Assembly (NCBI GenBank): GCA_029204225.1
Contig: CM055104.1
Coordinates: 41,741,095-41,805,094, forward strand
Reading direction: 5' to 3'
Length of the DNA: 64,000 nucleotides
Source: Diphasiastrum complanatum
Taxonomy: Eukaryota > Streptophyta > Lycopodiopsida > Lycopodiales > Lycopodiaceae
How positions within the stretch are numbered: the first letter of the stretch is position 1; each line of letters starts with the position of its first letter. This document shows positions 1 through 10,790 of this stretch, in pieces. The position numbers and the translations under genes were made by a program. The notes under the pieces are model-generated. The model had not been told where the DNA came from and did not search any database. It worked only from the letters and a program-made list of their open reading frames with translations.

Positions 1-590
1 ATTCACACAATCAATGGTAGCTAGACTATGACTCCAGTTTATGATATCAGTAGATTCAACATAATGACCTTTTTCGTGGTTGGACTGGTATGGCTCAAAC
101 ACTGAATTAGTGGTTGAGGATCCCTCGTCATGAATGCATGCGGGTTTGAGTTTTCCAGATGAATCAATGGTGACGGAACTGTCTCGATTTCCAAAGGTGA
201 TGGGGCCTTTGCTCTAGTCGTGAATGACTTGTGCATTGGTGAGCCATGGGCAACCAAGTAGTAACTCATAGGAATAGGCATTACTAGGAATATCAAGTAC
301 TACTAGATCTACACAAAACTTTAGACCTCCTAGTTTGATTAGCACTTGCGGAAGGAAACCGGTAGGTCAAACCACACTTTGATCAGCCATCCTAAGCTGA
401 CAAGTGGATTTGGTAAGCTTTTCTCTCAGATTCCATTCGAGCATGAGGGATGTAAAAATGATATTGACACCTAATCCGCCATCGAGAACAGCTAAGACTT
501 CGTGAGATTGGCAGTGGGTAGCTGGGATTGTGATGTTGCCTCATTCACTGAGTGGATTGGCTAGGTGTAATGGCATTTCGGGCAACTCAT
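1..590 (-). pseudogene. Ty3/gypsy aspartic protease remnant
   Basis: On the minus strand this encodes a retropepsin-like domain that would cleave Gag-Pol. The active-site region reads D-G-G-L-G-V-N (about 465-490) and the flap-distal motif L-L-G-C-P-W-L lies near 243-263. Both align with the protease of gypsy-1 (45272-45766: DGGSGVN and LLGRPWL), so the two elements are related but clearly diverged. A stop follows the start of the domain near 540. The domain runs off the left edge of the window, so RT and integrase would lie outside. The stretch 591-880 is the low-similarity linker between Gag and protease. Family membership is clear; the gene is dead. Confidence 0.75.
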
Positions 591-880
591 CAGGGGTGGG
601 TGATGGTGTCGGTGGATTGGATCTGGTGTTTCCATTTGCCAGCATGCTTCCATAGAACATGGAAAGGGAGTGTGACATTGGCTTGTAGTAAATCCCCCCA
701 AACATCAGTACCTTCAAGGGTTTTGCTTTCAAAAGGCTTGTGAGGTACTTTATGGGAGGTGGAAGATTGTTGGTCGGCATTGTGGATTTGCTGGCGATAC
801 TGATGATGCAGCCGAATTTCTTCAGATGGGTGAGGATAAACTATCGGGGTCGAATCTTCACTTGGAGGGACAACATGCTG

Positions 881-1570
881 CTAAGTTTTGTTGGGTGCAA
901 GTGTAGGGGCTTGGCATTGGGTTTGTGCCCGAGTCAAGACCCATGCGGAATGAGTTTCAACTGGCAAAGTTTCTACTTGTACTGAACAGACAGGAGCAGC
1001 AGGTTTGGATTGGGATGGGAAGTCCTTTATGTGATGTTCAATACTGCAATTTTCACAAGCTGGAGAAAAGTGGAGTTTATCTGGGCAACGAATACTAGGA
1101 TGCTTACATGCACAGATAAAACATCCTCGTATTGCTGGAAATTGGTGTGTGACAAGCACAACTTGGTTAGGATCATAGGTCTGAGCATTGGAGTCAGCCA
1201 CCTGAGCATTAGGATCATATGTATAATAAACAACGATTTCAGTGGCATACCTCAGTTGAGTCTTGTCTTCCACATAATATGGTGCTGGATCAATAGGATT
1301 GGGATCAAGATAATGCACAACTTGTTGTGGAGCAGGTTGGTTAACGACAAACTGTTGATGAGGTTGGTACTGATTGGGTGTAGTTGGTCGTGGTTGGGAT
1401 ACCCTGGAATGGATTGTTGTGGAGAGTAGGGACAGTATACTCGATACGTAGATCTGGGTGCTGATGGAAAATGATTTCGCAGTTGAGGGTAGTCATTAGC
1501 AGTGTGATGCTATGAGCAGATCAGACACCAGACATTCTCTCTTGCTGAAAAAGATTTTTCAGCAATATTT
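881..1570 (-). pseudogene. gag: Gypsy Gag zinc-knuckle region
   Basis: This is the nucleocapsid part of a gypsy Gag, which binds the element RNA. An open frame at 881-1318 carries a CCHC-like C-F-I-C-A-C-K-H motif followed by a second pair C-E-N-C...H-H. Upstream on the minus strand, around 1510-1560, a first knuckle with the phrase ENVWCLICS matches ENVWC/KNVWC in gypsy-1 Gag at 46920. The same layout of two knuckles, a spacer and two more knuckles occurs in both elements. A stop interrupts the first knuckle and frames change between 1320 and 1500. It is a degraded relative of the gypsy-1 gag. Confidence 0.65.
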
Positions 1571-2340
1571 TCCATGGCGGTTTGGAAATCAGCAGTGAGT
1601 TTATCCACGTGAGTTTGTTGAGCTTTCTGCTAGGTCTCCATTTGCTGTAGAAGTTCAGAAGATTGGGCAACATTTCTAGACTTCGGGTGATTAGGACGGT
1701 CAGGATTCTTATATTTCTTTTCACGATAGTCAAAATCATCGTTGGAATCTTCATCTTCCTCATGGATAACATTAGTCATCACATTTTTAAGTTGATCATA
1801 GAGGTCAACCGGTCTAAGTTCCGACGGATGTTTTTAGACAATCCAACCAAGAACAATTTTATGGCCATTCATTCAATGATGTTTTCATCAACAAATTCGA
1901 CCTTGAGACATTTAAAGTGCTCAATGTAGTTTTGAACAGACTCGTCGCAATGCATCTTGATATGGGTAATTTGGATGAATGGACTCTGAGTCAATTTGGA
2001 TGGTTTGCAATGCTTGATGAGGGCATCTTTGAGAGTTGTTTAAAGTATTCATGAATTCCGAAAAGGGGTGCTTTATGTCAAAATACTGATTTTTTTATAG
2101 ATTTTTGATAAAAAAAATTGAGATAGGGTACAGAGAATTTGTTCTCTCTGTGGGCGATTTCGTGGTATGACTGGCAAATTTTGATACTGAGGTTTTGTTG
2201 ACAAATGAGAAAAATAGTAAAAAATGGGTTGATCATTAGATACTAATGGGGGTGGTGAGGGAGCCACTTCCTTCCGCTTTTGCGCTCGCGTGACTGCTAG
2301 CACTGGGACATGAAGGTGTTGTTTTCCTAGTGGCGTCCTT
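1571..2340 (-). pseudogene. gag: Gypsy Gag N-terminal remnant
   Basis: Minus-strand fragments of the capsid region precede the knuckles. Around 1780-1870 the translation contains pieces of the retrotransposon Gag fold (a F-L-V-G-L-S-K-N-I-R-R-like phrase) corresponding to F-L-S-G-L-P-K-R-I-R-R in gypsy-1. The open frame 2073-2303 is the probable N-terminal extension with a proline-rich start. Frames are broken, and the 5' LTR of this element is absent because the sequence switches to a copia fragment near 2391. Confidence 0.5.
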
Positions 2341-2390
2341 CCTGGAACTGTTGTAGGGTGTACGGAGATTACTAGCAGAAATGTAGTTAA

Positions 2391-3339
2391 TTAAATGAAG
2401 CTAAGACAATGCTATCTTTCGAATTCGACATGACCGATCTGGACAAAGCTCATTACTGTATAGGTATTTAAATCCAAAGAGACTGAGTTGATCTATATTT
2501 CTCAACAAAAATACATTCATAATGTCTTAATCAGATATTATCTGATGAATTGCAAATTAGCTCTCTCACCAATGGATCCAGGACTCAAGATGTTGAAGGA
2601 CCAGTGTTCCCAAACAATCAAAGAGAAGGAGCAGATGCGTGAGTATCCTTATCATTCGATAATAGGATCTCTTATGTACACAATGATTTGTACCAGACTA
2701 GACATAACTTTTGCAGTCAGTTCCTTGAGTCAATATATGACTATTCCTAGTATAACACATTGGAAGGCTCTTATCAGAGTCATGAAATATCTTCGAGCTA
2801 CTATGAACTTTTGCATTTGTTATGGAGGAGTCAAGAACGAGAAACTCAATATTCTCAATGGTTTTTCAGATGCAAATTGGGCAGGAGATGTAGACACTCA
2901 TAAATCCACTTCAAGGTTTACATTCTTCCTCAATAATGGTCCTATTTCATGGAACAGTCGCAAGAAAACTTGGATAGCTCTATTTTCCACTGAATCGGAG
3001 TATATCATAGCCTCTCAAACTACAAAAGAAGCAATATGGTTGAGAAACTTACTTTCAGATATCAATTTGAATCAATATGCTTCGACAATCCTATTTTGTG
3101 ATAGTCAAAGTGCCATTGCTTTATCAGCAAATCCCAGATTTCATTCTAGGAGTAAGCACATTGAAATTAGGTATCACTATGTCAGAAGCAAAGCTCTCGA
3201 CACAGAGGTTGACTTGCAGTAATGTCGAACACAAGATATGACAACATATATATTTACTAAAGCATTAAGCTTGGATGCACACAAGAAATTTTGTGCAGAA
3301 CTAAGTTTGAAGGTTAAAGCATTCATGGATTCAGATTAA
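2391..3339 (+). pseudogene. pol: Ty1/copia RT C-terminus and RNase H, 3' end of element
   Basis: The plus-strand frame starts inside the reverse transcriptase (F-D-M-T-D-L-D-K-A near 2425) and continues through the connection and RNase H, with copia landmarks GSLMYTMICTRLDI, SDANWAGD, ESEYI, DSQSAI and RSKHIEI. The main open stretch is 2488-3222. One in-frame TAA near 3220 interrupts it, and the true C-terminus ends with F-T-K-A-L... at the stop 3337-3339, directly before a polypurine tract. The 5' two thirds of the element are missing; the left junction near 2391 abuts a gypsy gag. The LTR that follows shows it belongs to the copia-3 family. Confidence 0.85.
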
Positions 3340-3346
3340 GGGGGAG
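3338..3346 (+). promoter_or_regulatory. Polypurine tract of copia fragment
   Basis: AAGGGGGAG sits immediately upstream of TGTTGG and overlaps the pol stop codon. In LTR elements this RNase H-resistant primer starts plus-strand DNA synthesis. Its position fixes the LTR start at 3347. Confidence 0.85.
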
Positions 3347-4102
3347 TGTTGGAATATTCTCTTGATTATTGACTAATTGATCTTTTAATCATCCACTTAT
3401 TACCCAACTCTACAGTTTTATGCATGTTTCTACACAAACTGCAGAAGTACACAAAAATCGCTCACAAGTGGATTCCACAAGTAGTAATTTCCAAGAAGTG
3501 CTAATTGGACGAATGCCAACTCACTTTGGCCAACTGGTCATTAAGATTTATGACCTAATCAGCTATCCTACTAGACTAGCCGCATTAAAATAAATAGCTG
3601 ATCATACTTCTATTAGTTTGTATAACGTAGCAGCTCTCTCAAGCTTTCAAGCTTGAACACTCTTGAGCATTCTAGCTCAGTTCTTTAGAGTTCTTTTAGA
3701 GTTTTTCTATTAGCGCTTACTGCTTATCAGTAGAAGTGCAAATCAGACAGATTTTTCAGAGATAGTTTAGAAGATGCGGTTTCTATCCGCAATTGTCTTG
3801 TGATCATCATTTTGCTGAATCAATCTATCCTTTATTGCGTTCAGTATTATGTCAAAATCTCTGTGCTCTCATATCTATTTTGTTTTATGATTCAATTCTT
3901 TATTGTTTGACTACATAATCACTTTAGCTCTGATGATTTTTAAATTAGTCGCTAAAAGATTGAACATGACTCTTGTCATTATATTTTGTTCAAAATTGAT
4001 AGGCGTAGTCATGCATTAGGAAAGCAAGCTCATTCCGCTGCACTCAATAAGTCATTCACAAGCTTCGACTTGCCGTTATTGCATTATCACCTTTTTCCAA
4101 CA
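3347..4102 (+). repeat. Copia 3' LTR (copia-3 family)
   Basis: The LTR begins TGTTGGAATATTC and ends TTTTTCCAACA, so its 8-bp ends are perfect inverted repeats. It follows a polypurine tract. The last third, with the phrase ATAGGCGTAGTCATGCAT, matches the minus-strand LTR of copia-3 at 23761-24810, which defines the family. No second LTR of this copy is present. Confidence 0.85.
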
Positions 4103-4129
4103 TGTGATTCAACCCAGGTATAGGATAGA

Positions 4130-4670
4130 AATGAAATTGTTTCAGACTAGCATGAAGTTATTCTTCTGAAAGACTGCTATATCAAATGAATTACTACTTG
4201 TGTGAATAGACTTGGAATTCTGATAAATTCTAAGGTTAAAGTGTTTCAATTTCTTAAACCTAGGATATCTCTTTTGCATAAATGGATTTCAGTGGAATGG
4301 TAGTTTCTATCACTCGGGTTGAAAATATTTGAAGGAAAAGTCCTGGTTGTAATAGAGTGAATCCTTTTGTGGATAGCACTTATTACTAACCTTTCATAGA
4401 TTTAGATATTTTCATATATCATCTTTCCAGTTAACTTTTAGAGAAATTGATCATTTATTTAAAAGGAAGGGTGAAGTGATGGGATAAAATTCTATCTGGG
4501 GATCTATTGATTGCATATGTTTCGAAAGAGAACCAGTTGCGGTATAGAAATGAGATCTTTTCGAAAGTAATTTCGGATAGAATTAGAAGAAGATACCAAA
4601 TTGGAACTTTTCAAATAAGAGAAATTCTCTAGGAATTGTGTAGAACAATCTGGAACTAGAATTATGATGT
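4130..4670 (+). pseudogene. Gypsy-2 family pol scrap (probable RT/RNase H)
   Basis: This stretch is an inverted, diverged copy of about 63390-63930 at the other end of the window. Long shared phrases include GGGATAAAATTCTAT, GGTATAGAAATGAGAT and TTCAAATAAGAGAAATTCTC. The right-edge copy lies where RT/RNase H of a minus-strand gypsy-2 element should be, by its distance from the integrase remnant. I therefore read this as the same pol region in plus orientation. A weak N-Q-L-R-Y phrase resembles P-Q-L-R-Y of gypsy-2 RNase H at 58780. No frame is open for long. Confidence 0.45.
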
Positions 4671-5083
4671 GGCATAAGGCATGCTGTGAATGTCTGCCAC
4701 GAAAATAGGCTGATCTTTGATAGCAGAAGTGAGACTGAATTCTCAATAAGATTCATTGTGGTTTCTCACAAAAATATGAGTGATCTCTGTCACAAAAATA
4801 TCTTGATGACTGGCTGCAAAAGTGCACTCATGCCTCCTCAAAATCAGCGAGTAACTGGCTTCAGAAGTGCGCTTGTTTAGTGACATATTTTTGCCTCTGC
4901 CATCAACAATTGAATGCTGCCACAGAAGTGTCTTGTTCGCCGACTGAAAGTGTGATGTTGAGTAATAGGCAATCAAGCAGTGATATATGGCCTCTCTAGC
5001 AGTGTTGGACAATAGGACAGTAGGGCTTTAAGCCATAATTTACACTCGAAATGGCAAGTAACTTTCATCCATAATAAATTGAC
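4671..5083. other. Unassigned non-coding stretch
   Basis: No convincing gene. Loosely repeated phrases with GGCTGCAAAAGTGC, GGCTTCAGAAGTGC and CTGCCACAGAAGTG between 4800 and 4935 suggest a decayed tandem array of about 55 bp units. It ends at the target duplication TTGAC (5079-5083). Confidence 0.4.
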
Positions 5084-5361
5084 TGTTGGAGGGTTTGCGG
5101 ATATCGAGACAACCCTAACCCTAGTTAATAAGTGAGAGGGATTTGGCACCTTGGGTGTAAGTCCAACCCAATGATCACATAGTTATTTGATAATTAGAAA
5201 GTTAATAAAAAGGACTTTAGGCCTTTTTGTGAGACTTTTAATGTCGTTCAAATTCAAATTCAAATGGGTTTCCTCCAATTATTGAATGGGTTCCCACTCT
5301 TTTTTAAATATGACTAGTTAGGGAGGTAGAAATGGGCCAATAGGATTTTGAGGCCAAGGCC
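5084..5361 (+). repeat. Solo gypsy LTR, left part
   Basis: This begins TGTTGGAGGGTTTGCGG and is the reverse complement of the gypsy-1 LTR ends at 37945 and 49730. The remainder lies at 13096-13540 on the far side of copia-1. The rejoined LTR is about 730 bp, close to the 760 bp of the gypsy-1 5' LTR. It is bordered by TTGAC at 5079-5083 and again at 13541-13545, a perfect 5-bp target duplication. No internal gypsy sequence remains, so it is a solo LTR left by LTR-LTR recombination. Confidence 0.9.
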
Positions 5362-5840
5362 TGTTGTGAAAATTGTGGTTCTGATACCACTGTTGGAATG
5401 TGGTTGTTGCTCTGATACCACTCCTGTCGGAGAAAAATAAATTGTTATAACCACTAGCAGGATCATGGATCACTTGGAAAATGGAGTTATGAACAGTTCT
5501 TTGTGTGTGAAATCAAATTATCAGTGTAGGAGTCATAGATTGTCGTGAAAGAGAGAGTGCAAAAACAATTAGGTGTCAAAGACAACCATGCAATCCTCTA
5601 TTGTTGATAACCTGATATGAAGAGAGTGTAGAATTGATTCAAGCATCAGAGACAACCATACAAATCTTCTTAATAGTGTTTGTGTGAGAGGAGCGAGAGT
5701 TATCATTCAACAAGAATGCAATGAAGTAGAACAACAGCGAATCTGTATATTAAATTGTAAATACAACGATCAGACCACAATACAATTGCATTGGTAAGCG
5801 CGTGATCCTACTAACACATTCAAGACAATTGCTAAAGTTC

Positions 5841-6011
<171 letters not shown>

Positions 6012-6359
6012 AGGAGTTAGCTACTGATAAGAGGGCATTCTCCACTATCTGAGCTTACGAATCTGCCTCTTCTTTTCATCTCTTATGTGTCATCTTCTTC
6101 AATTGCTCAATTACATGTATATATATATACATATAAGCTGAAAGGATCTTGTACTAACTTAACTTTACAATTACAAGATTGATTAACAGCTATAAAACTG
6201 ATTAATGGATCAGTTTGTTGATGGAGTGTGCAGGCTTTCAGGTCTGATAGCAACAGTCTGTGTATTTTTTGACAGACTGGAAATGCTTTTTGGTTGTTGC
6301 CTCTACCTGAGGGCAACCTTCAGGTTTGGAAGACACCTTGGGCATTTGTAGGACAAGTG

Positions 6360-6670
6360 TTGTCTATCATAAAACCCGTGTAAAAACACAATATCGGGTT
6401 TTTTGTCTTTTTTGCCTGTTGAAAACTACAGTGTCGGGTTTTTCACCTGTGTAGAAACCCGTATAAAACTGCAGTGTCACCTATCAGAAACTGTATGTAA
6501 AAATGCAGTGTCGCATTTTTTGCCCTAATTGTTGCCTGTCAAAAATCCCGTGTAAAAACCCAATGTCGGGTTTTTCGCATTTTTAGCTATTGAAAATTTA
6601 GTGTAAAAACACAGTGTCGGGTTTTTTGCATGTTTCGGCTGTGCAAAAATGCGAGTAAAAAACCAGACTG
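6360..6670 (-). repeat. U3 array of hairpin-forming repeats
   Basis: Six to seven degenerate copies of a 50-60 bp unit are built around GTGTAAAAACACAGTGTCGGG followed by a T-run. Each good copy can pair AAACCCG with CGGGTTT across the A-rich core. The array is upstream of the minus-strand TATA and is also present in the 5' LTR (12640-12960), as expected of a U3 enhancer-like array. Confidence 0.75.
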
Positions 6671-6804
6671 TAGCAACAATTAGTTCAAAAATGCAACCTG
6701 TTTAAAAATAGTTTATTTTTTGCAAGTTACATTTGAGAGAGTAAAAAAATTAGAGAAGGAAGGAGGGGTGTTGGGATGAGTAGGAGTTAGATTAAATTCC
6801 AACA

Positions 6805-6815
6805 CTCTCCCTTAA
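6805..6815 (-). promoter_or_regulatory. Copia-1 polypurine tract
   Basis: Read on the minus strand, TTAAGGGAGAG lies directly before the LTR start TGTTGGAATTT. It is the plus-strand DNA primer site and fixes the internal boundary of the 3' LTR. Confidence 0.85.
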
Positions 6816-6829
6816 GCTAACTGCTATGA

Positions 6830-7380
6830 ATCTGATCTGCAATTGAGATTTAACATACCTACTAAAGTAAAATGCTTATCTCTAGACAATGGCTTTGTCA
6901 AAATATCAGCCAACATATAATAACTTAGTACTCTTTATTCTAAACATTCTCTCTAAGAAAATGGAATTGAACTTCTATATGCTTAGTTCTATTATGAGTT
7001 CGTGGGTTTAGAGATAGAGCTATGTAGCTCTGATTGTCGCACTGGAGTATTGTTGGACTGATCTACGAGAATTGCAGATCCTGCAGCAGCCTCCTTAGCC
7101 AGATTATCTCCTTCACTGCGGATGTAGCTACAACATATTCAGATTCTGCGGAGGACATAGAAATGCATTTTTGCTTTCTGCTATTCCATGAGATGGGTTC
7201 CTCCTACAAGGAAACAAATGTAGCCTGATGTGTATTTTCTGGTATCCACGTCTCCTGTCCAATCTGAATCTGAATAAGTGGTCAATGTGAGTGCAGCTTC
7301 TGTTTTGTCATTATAGCTCAAAGCATAGTGCTTTGTAGCTTGAATGTACCTCAGTATTATTTGCAAAGCTTTCTAGTGTT
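6830..7380 (-). pseudogene. pol: Copia-1 RNase H
   Basis: RNase H degrades RNA in the RNA-DNA hybrid during replication. The minus strand shows SDSDWTGDVDTRK (7181-7366 frame), then in other frames the S-A-E-S-E-Y region near 7130, D-N-Q-S near 7040, and a C-terminal N-R-T-K-H-I-E-V-Q near 6985. Frame changes around 7190 and 7060 kill it. It lies at the 3' end of pol, next to the polypurine tract. Confidence 0.8.
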
Positions 7381-8420
7381 GTAGGCCTGGATTGGACAGA
7401 CAATGTGCTTACTGCATATGCTAGATCAGGTCGTGTGCAGATCATAGAATACATAATAGATTTTATGACAGACTAATAATGATACCTGCACATTTCTTGC
7501 TGATCTGTTTGAGTTTTGGGGCACATGTCTTTGGACAGCTTAGCTCCTGGATCCATACGTGTGTCTATGAGCTTGTAGTCCTCCATGCCATATCTACGAA
7601 GTACATTAGTCAAGTAGGATTCTTGGCTTATAGTTATCCTTCTGCCTGCGCGATCTCTGCTGATCTCAATACCAAGAAGGTAATGGGTTGGGCCTAAATC
7701 AGTCATCTCAAACTCTAATGAAAGCAGAGATTTGGTTTCCTATAATAACTGATTTGAATTGCTGATAATTAAAGAATCATCAACGTATAATGCTATTATG
7801 TCATAGCTTGACTCTTTACGTCTGAGATATACATTGCGGTCTGCAGAGCAAGAAGTAAAATTGTGCTACAACAAGAAGTGATTAATCTTGTCATACCAGG
7901 CCCTGGGAGCTTGCTTAAGACCATATAAAGCCTTATGCAATCTACATACCAGATGCTCCTTGCCTTGAAGGACGTAACCTTTTGGTTGATAGATAAATAT
8001 CTCGAAGGACGTAACCTTCTGGTTGATAGATGAATATCTCTTCTTGTATATATCCATGTAGGAATGTTGTCTGGACGTCCATCTGGTGAATGTCCAGATC
8101 TTCTGCAACAGCTATAGCCAGTAAGGTACGAAAAGACTGATGCTTTACCACTGGACTAAAGGTCTCAGTGTAGTCTATTCCATATACTTGTTCAAAGCCT
8201 TTAACCACCAGTCTAGCTTTCCATTTGGATATGGATCCATCTAGCTTAAGCTTAAGCTTAAAGATCCACTTGGAGTCAATTGGTTTTACACTAGTAAGAG
8301 GATTGACAAGACTCCAGGTCTTGTTCTTCATTAGAGACTGATACTCAGCATCCATGGCAGCCTTCCAATTGTTTGCATCGGGCATTCACAAAGCTTCTGC
8401 AACTGTGGCAAGTTCATTGT
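7381..8420 (-). pseudogene. pol: Copia-1 reverse transcriptase
   Basis: This is the copia RT domain. N-terminal part: NNWKAAMDAEYQSL and SKWIFKLK (8250-8385), with the FSPVVKH phrase. Middle: LHKALYGLKQAPRAWY near 7900. Catalytic Y-V-D-D is intact at 7777-7788, followed by MTDLGPTHYLLGIEI (7473-7706). A 37-bp tandem duplication at 7968-8041 shifts the frame between the N-terminal and middle parts. The length matches family RTs, but the protein cannot be made in one frame. Confidence 0.85.
7968..8041. repeat. 37-bp tandem duplication inside RT
   Basis: Two adjacent copies of a 37-bp unit (7968-8004 and 8005-8041) start AAGGACGTAACC and differ at about two or three positions. 37 is not a multiple of three, so the duplication alone breaks the RT frame. 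Both copies encode the same I-F-I-Y-Q-P-x-G-Y-V-L phrase in different frames. Confidence 0.9.
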
Positions 8421-8663
8421 CATTGATGAACGCTTGAGGGACAAAACGATCAGGTTGCTGTCGTTGTCTTGCAGACCTTCGAGCTGCAGGTGCTTGAGTG
8501 GGTGATTCTCCTTGGTGAATGACTGGGATCGTAGTATCTTGTGGCTGAACAATTGTGGGTCTGGGCCCATCGATGGTAAGTGGAGCTGTTGGGACAAACT
8601 CCTTTGTCTGAACAATCGTAGGTCGTTGCCTAATGATGGATGGTGGAGCTGGTATGGCATACT
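8421..8663 (-). pseudogene. Copia-1 integrase-RT linker
   Basis: A proline/glutamine-rich minus-strand segment with repeated P-T-I-V-Q phrases and an A-A-R-R-S-A-R stretch, typical of the variable linker between copia integrase and RT. It ends at the ATACT duplication of the LTR inserted at 8664. Across the insertion the reading frame resumes in the integrase C-terminus (Q-E-Y on the far side). Confidence 0.65.
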
Positions 8664-9496
8664 TGATAAATTTTATAGTTTTTAGGACAATAATGATTGT
8701 ACTTTACAATCATAGAGAGTTATTGGTTGCTTAATCAATGGATCTATCAAGTTCTACACATTAGATCTTGATTTAGATTCACTACACTTGGATTTAAGCA
8801 AGAGCAATGGATCAACACATCATGTACTGTCCACAGTATGGCCTGCACCCAAAACAACAAGTACAATAATCCTAGATAGCAAACATTCATAGAAATCACA
8901 AGACAAATGACTAGAAACCTCACAAAAGTGTAGAATGCAAAAGTCTCATCAATCTTCTTGGCAAAATGATGATCCTTATATGGATCAAGTACATCCACGA
9001 GTCTGGTACAGTCTAGCAGGTCTTCACACGTGTGAAGAGTGCCACATCACTCAAATCTATCCATTTGATCCATCCTTGATCCTTATCCAAAAGTTGACCT
9101 TCTAGAATATGGCTAAAATCCAAAAAGCTAGTCTCCTAAAATATAGGAATATTCTCTACAAAATAGGATCTAAGAAATATGGTCAACTCTTATCTTCTAG
9201 TACTCTATACACACGTGTGAACATCCACTTGCCATGTGGGAGCATTTACTCATGCACATGCAAGGAAAAGCTGATTTCTAGGTGACTAGTCAACTTGACT
9301 AAAAAATTAGTCATATCATGTTCACACTAACTAGATTGATACAAAATCAATTTATATATATACAAGTATGAAAAGTACATCCTTTCACACGTGGGAACAG
9401 GCTCCACACGAGTGAAATCAGATCATCAACATGATTCTAATGTTTGATCAATATTTACAATAACCAATGTCAAGTGAGAAGTGACAATTTTCAAGA
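8664..9496 (-). repeat. Solo copia LTR inserted in copia-1 pol
   Basis: An 833-bp insertion interrupts the integrase-RT linker. ATACT is found at 8659-8663 and again at 9497-9501, a 5-bp target duplication. The coding frame of copia-1 is continuous if one copy of the duplication and the insert are ignored. It shares CACGTGGGAACAGGCTCCAC and several TTCACACGTG palindromes with the copia-5 LTR (33275-34061), so it is a diverged member of that LTR family. Terminal dinucleotides are partly mutated (plus strand starts TGATAAATTT, ends TTTTCAAGA). Confidence 0.8.
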
Positions 9497-9501
9497 ATAC
9501 T

Positions 9502-10440
9502 CTTGTATCAACTGCTTCTGCTTGAAATCGTGATACTTGTCTTCAAGAAAGACAACATCACGACTGACTGAGATCTGACTTGAATCAACATCATAGATGT
9601 GATATGCTTTATGCGACATTGAGTAGCCGATGAAGATGTTCTTACAACTTAATGGGTCCAACTTCTTCCTCAGATCAGATGGCACTTGTGCATAGCAAAG
9701 ACATCCAAAAACACGTAGATGTTTCAAGCTTGGTTTGTAGTCGTAGTAGGCTTCAAACGATGTCTTGGAATCAATTACTTTAGTGATAGAGTAGTTCTGC
9801 AGATAGCAGGCCGTAGAGATTGCTTCTGCCGAGAATGTTTGAGGTAAATGGGCATTGGCAGTCATGGATCGTGCAGCTTCCAACAGTGTGCGTTTCTTCC
9901 GCTCAGCTACTCCATTCTATTGAGGAGTGTAGCTTGTAGTAAACTGATGGTGCACGCCACATGACGACAAATAGTCCTTCATTTCATTTGATAGGTACTC
10001 TCCCTCTGAATCAGACCGTAGGGCCTTGATTTTTTGACCAGTCTGATTCTCAGCATAATTCCTTGAAGCAATTGAATGCTTCTGACTTGTTCTTAATGAA
10101 CATTACACTGGTAAAATGGGAGTAGTCAATATAGAGCCTTACCCAAGGAAGGTACGCTCATAGAACCACATAAGTCATTGTGTATCAGTGACAGAATGGA
10201 CTTGGCTCTTCTGGCCTGTCCTCTTGGAAATCTGGTTCTAGGTTGTTTGCCTAGTAAGCAACTTTCACAGACAGATTCATTAGCTGTAGTAATGGCATTT
10301 ATACTTATGTCCTTGACCATTTTGTTATGATGCATATACAAGATTGAATGTATGTTTAGATGTCCTAATATCTGATGCCATAAATTATCATCTGAACAAC
10401 TCACAGAAAGTGCAACATCGTGACTCAATATGTACAAGTT
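9502..10440 (-). pseudogene. pol: Copia-1 integrase
   Basis: Integrase inserts the cDNA into chromosomes. The N-terminal HHCC zinc domain is visible at 10200-10400 (W-H-Q-I-L-G-H-L-N ... C-E-S-C-L-L-G-K). The catalytic core begins with H-N-D-L-C-G near 10160. The later core and C-terminal part is the open frame 9502-9883 (EAARSMTANAHLPQTF, FGCLCYAQVPSDLRKKL). Stops and shifts occupy 9884-10130. The family catalytic triad cannot be followed continuously. Confidence 0.82.
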
Positions 10441-10790
10441 TCCTCTCTGTAGGCAGAGAGGATTTCCTTTGAATTCTCATCTAAAATAGTACATTGCCTA
10501 GCAGTAAACAAAGCTCTATAACCTTGATCAGTGATCTTGCTTTTAGACAATAAGTTCTTTGTTAATTTGGGTACATAAAGTACACCATTAAGCTGCCCAG
10601 AGGTGCCATCAGAGAATTGTACTCGAATAGAGCCTTGGCCTTTGACTTGATGTGAACTGGAGTCACCAAAGAAGATGTACTTTGATTCTGTAGCTGTGAG
10701 TGTAGAGAAGAGGTCTTTACATGGCGTCATGTGCTGAGAGGCACTCGAATCAAAATACCATTGATGGGCATCTCTACTGGGTTGATCTTA
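10425..10790 (-). pseudogene. pol: Copia-1 protease
   Basis: Copia aspartic protease lies between Gag and integrase. The active-site phrase at about 10725-10760 reads F-D-S-S-A-S-Q-H-M-T. Most copia proteases have D-S-G-A, so the glycine is replaced by serine here. Downstream, GVLYVPKLTKNLLSKSKI is the usual C-terminal protease motif. The main open frame is 10425-10730. Confidence 0.8.
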
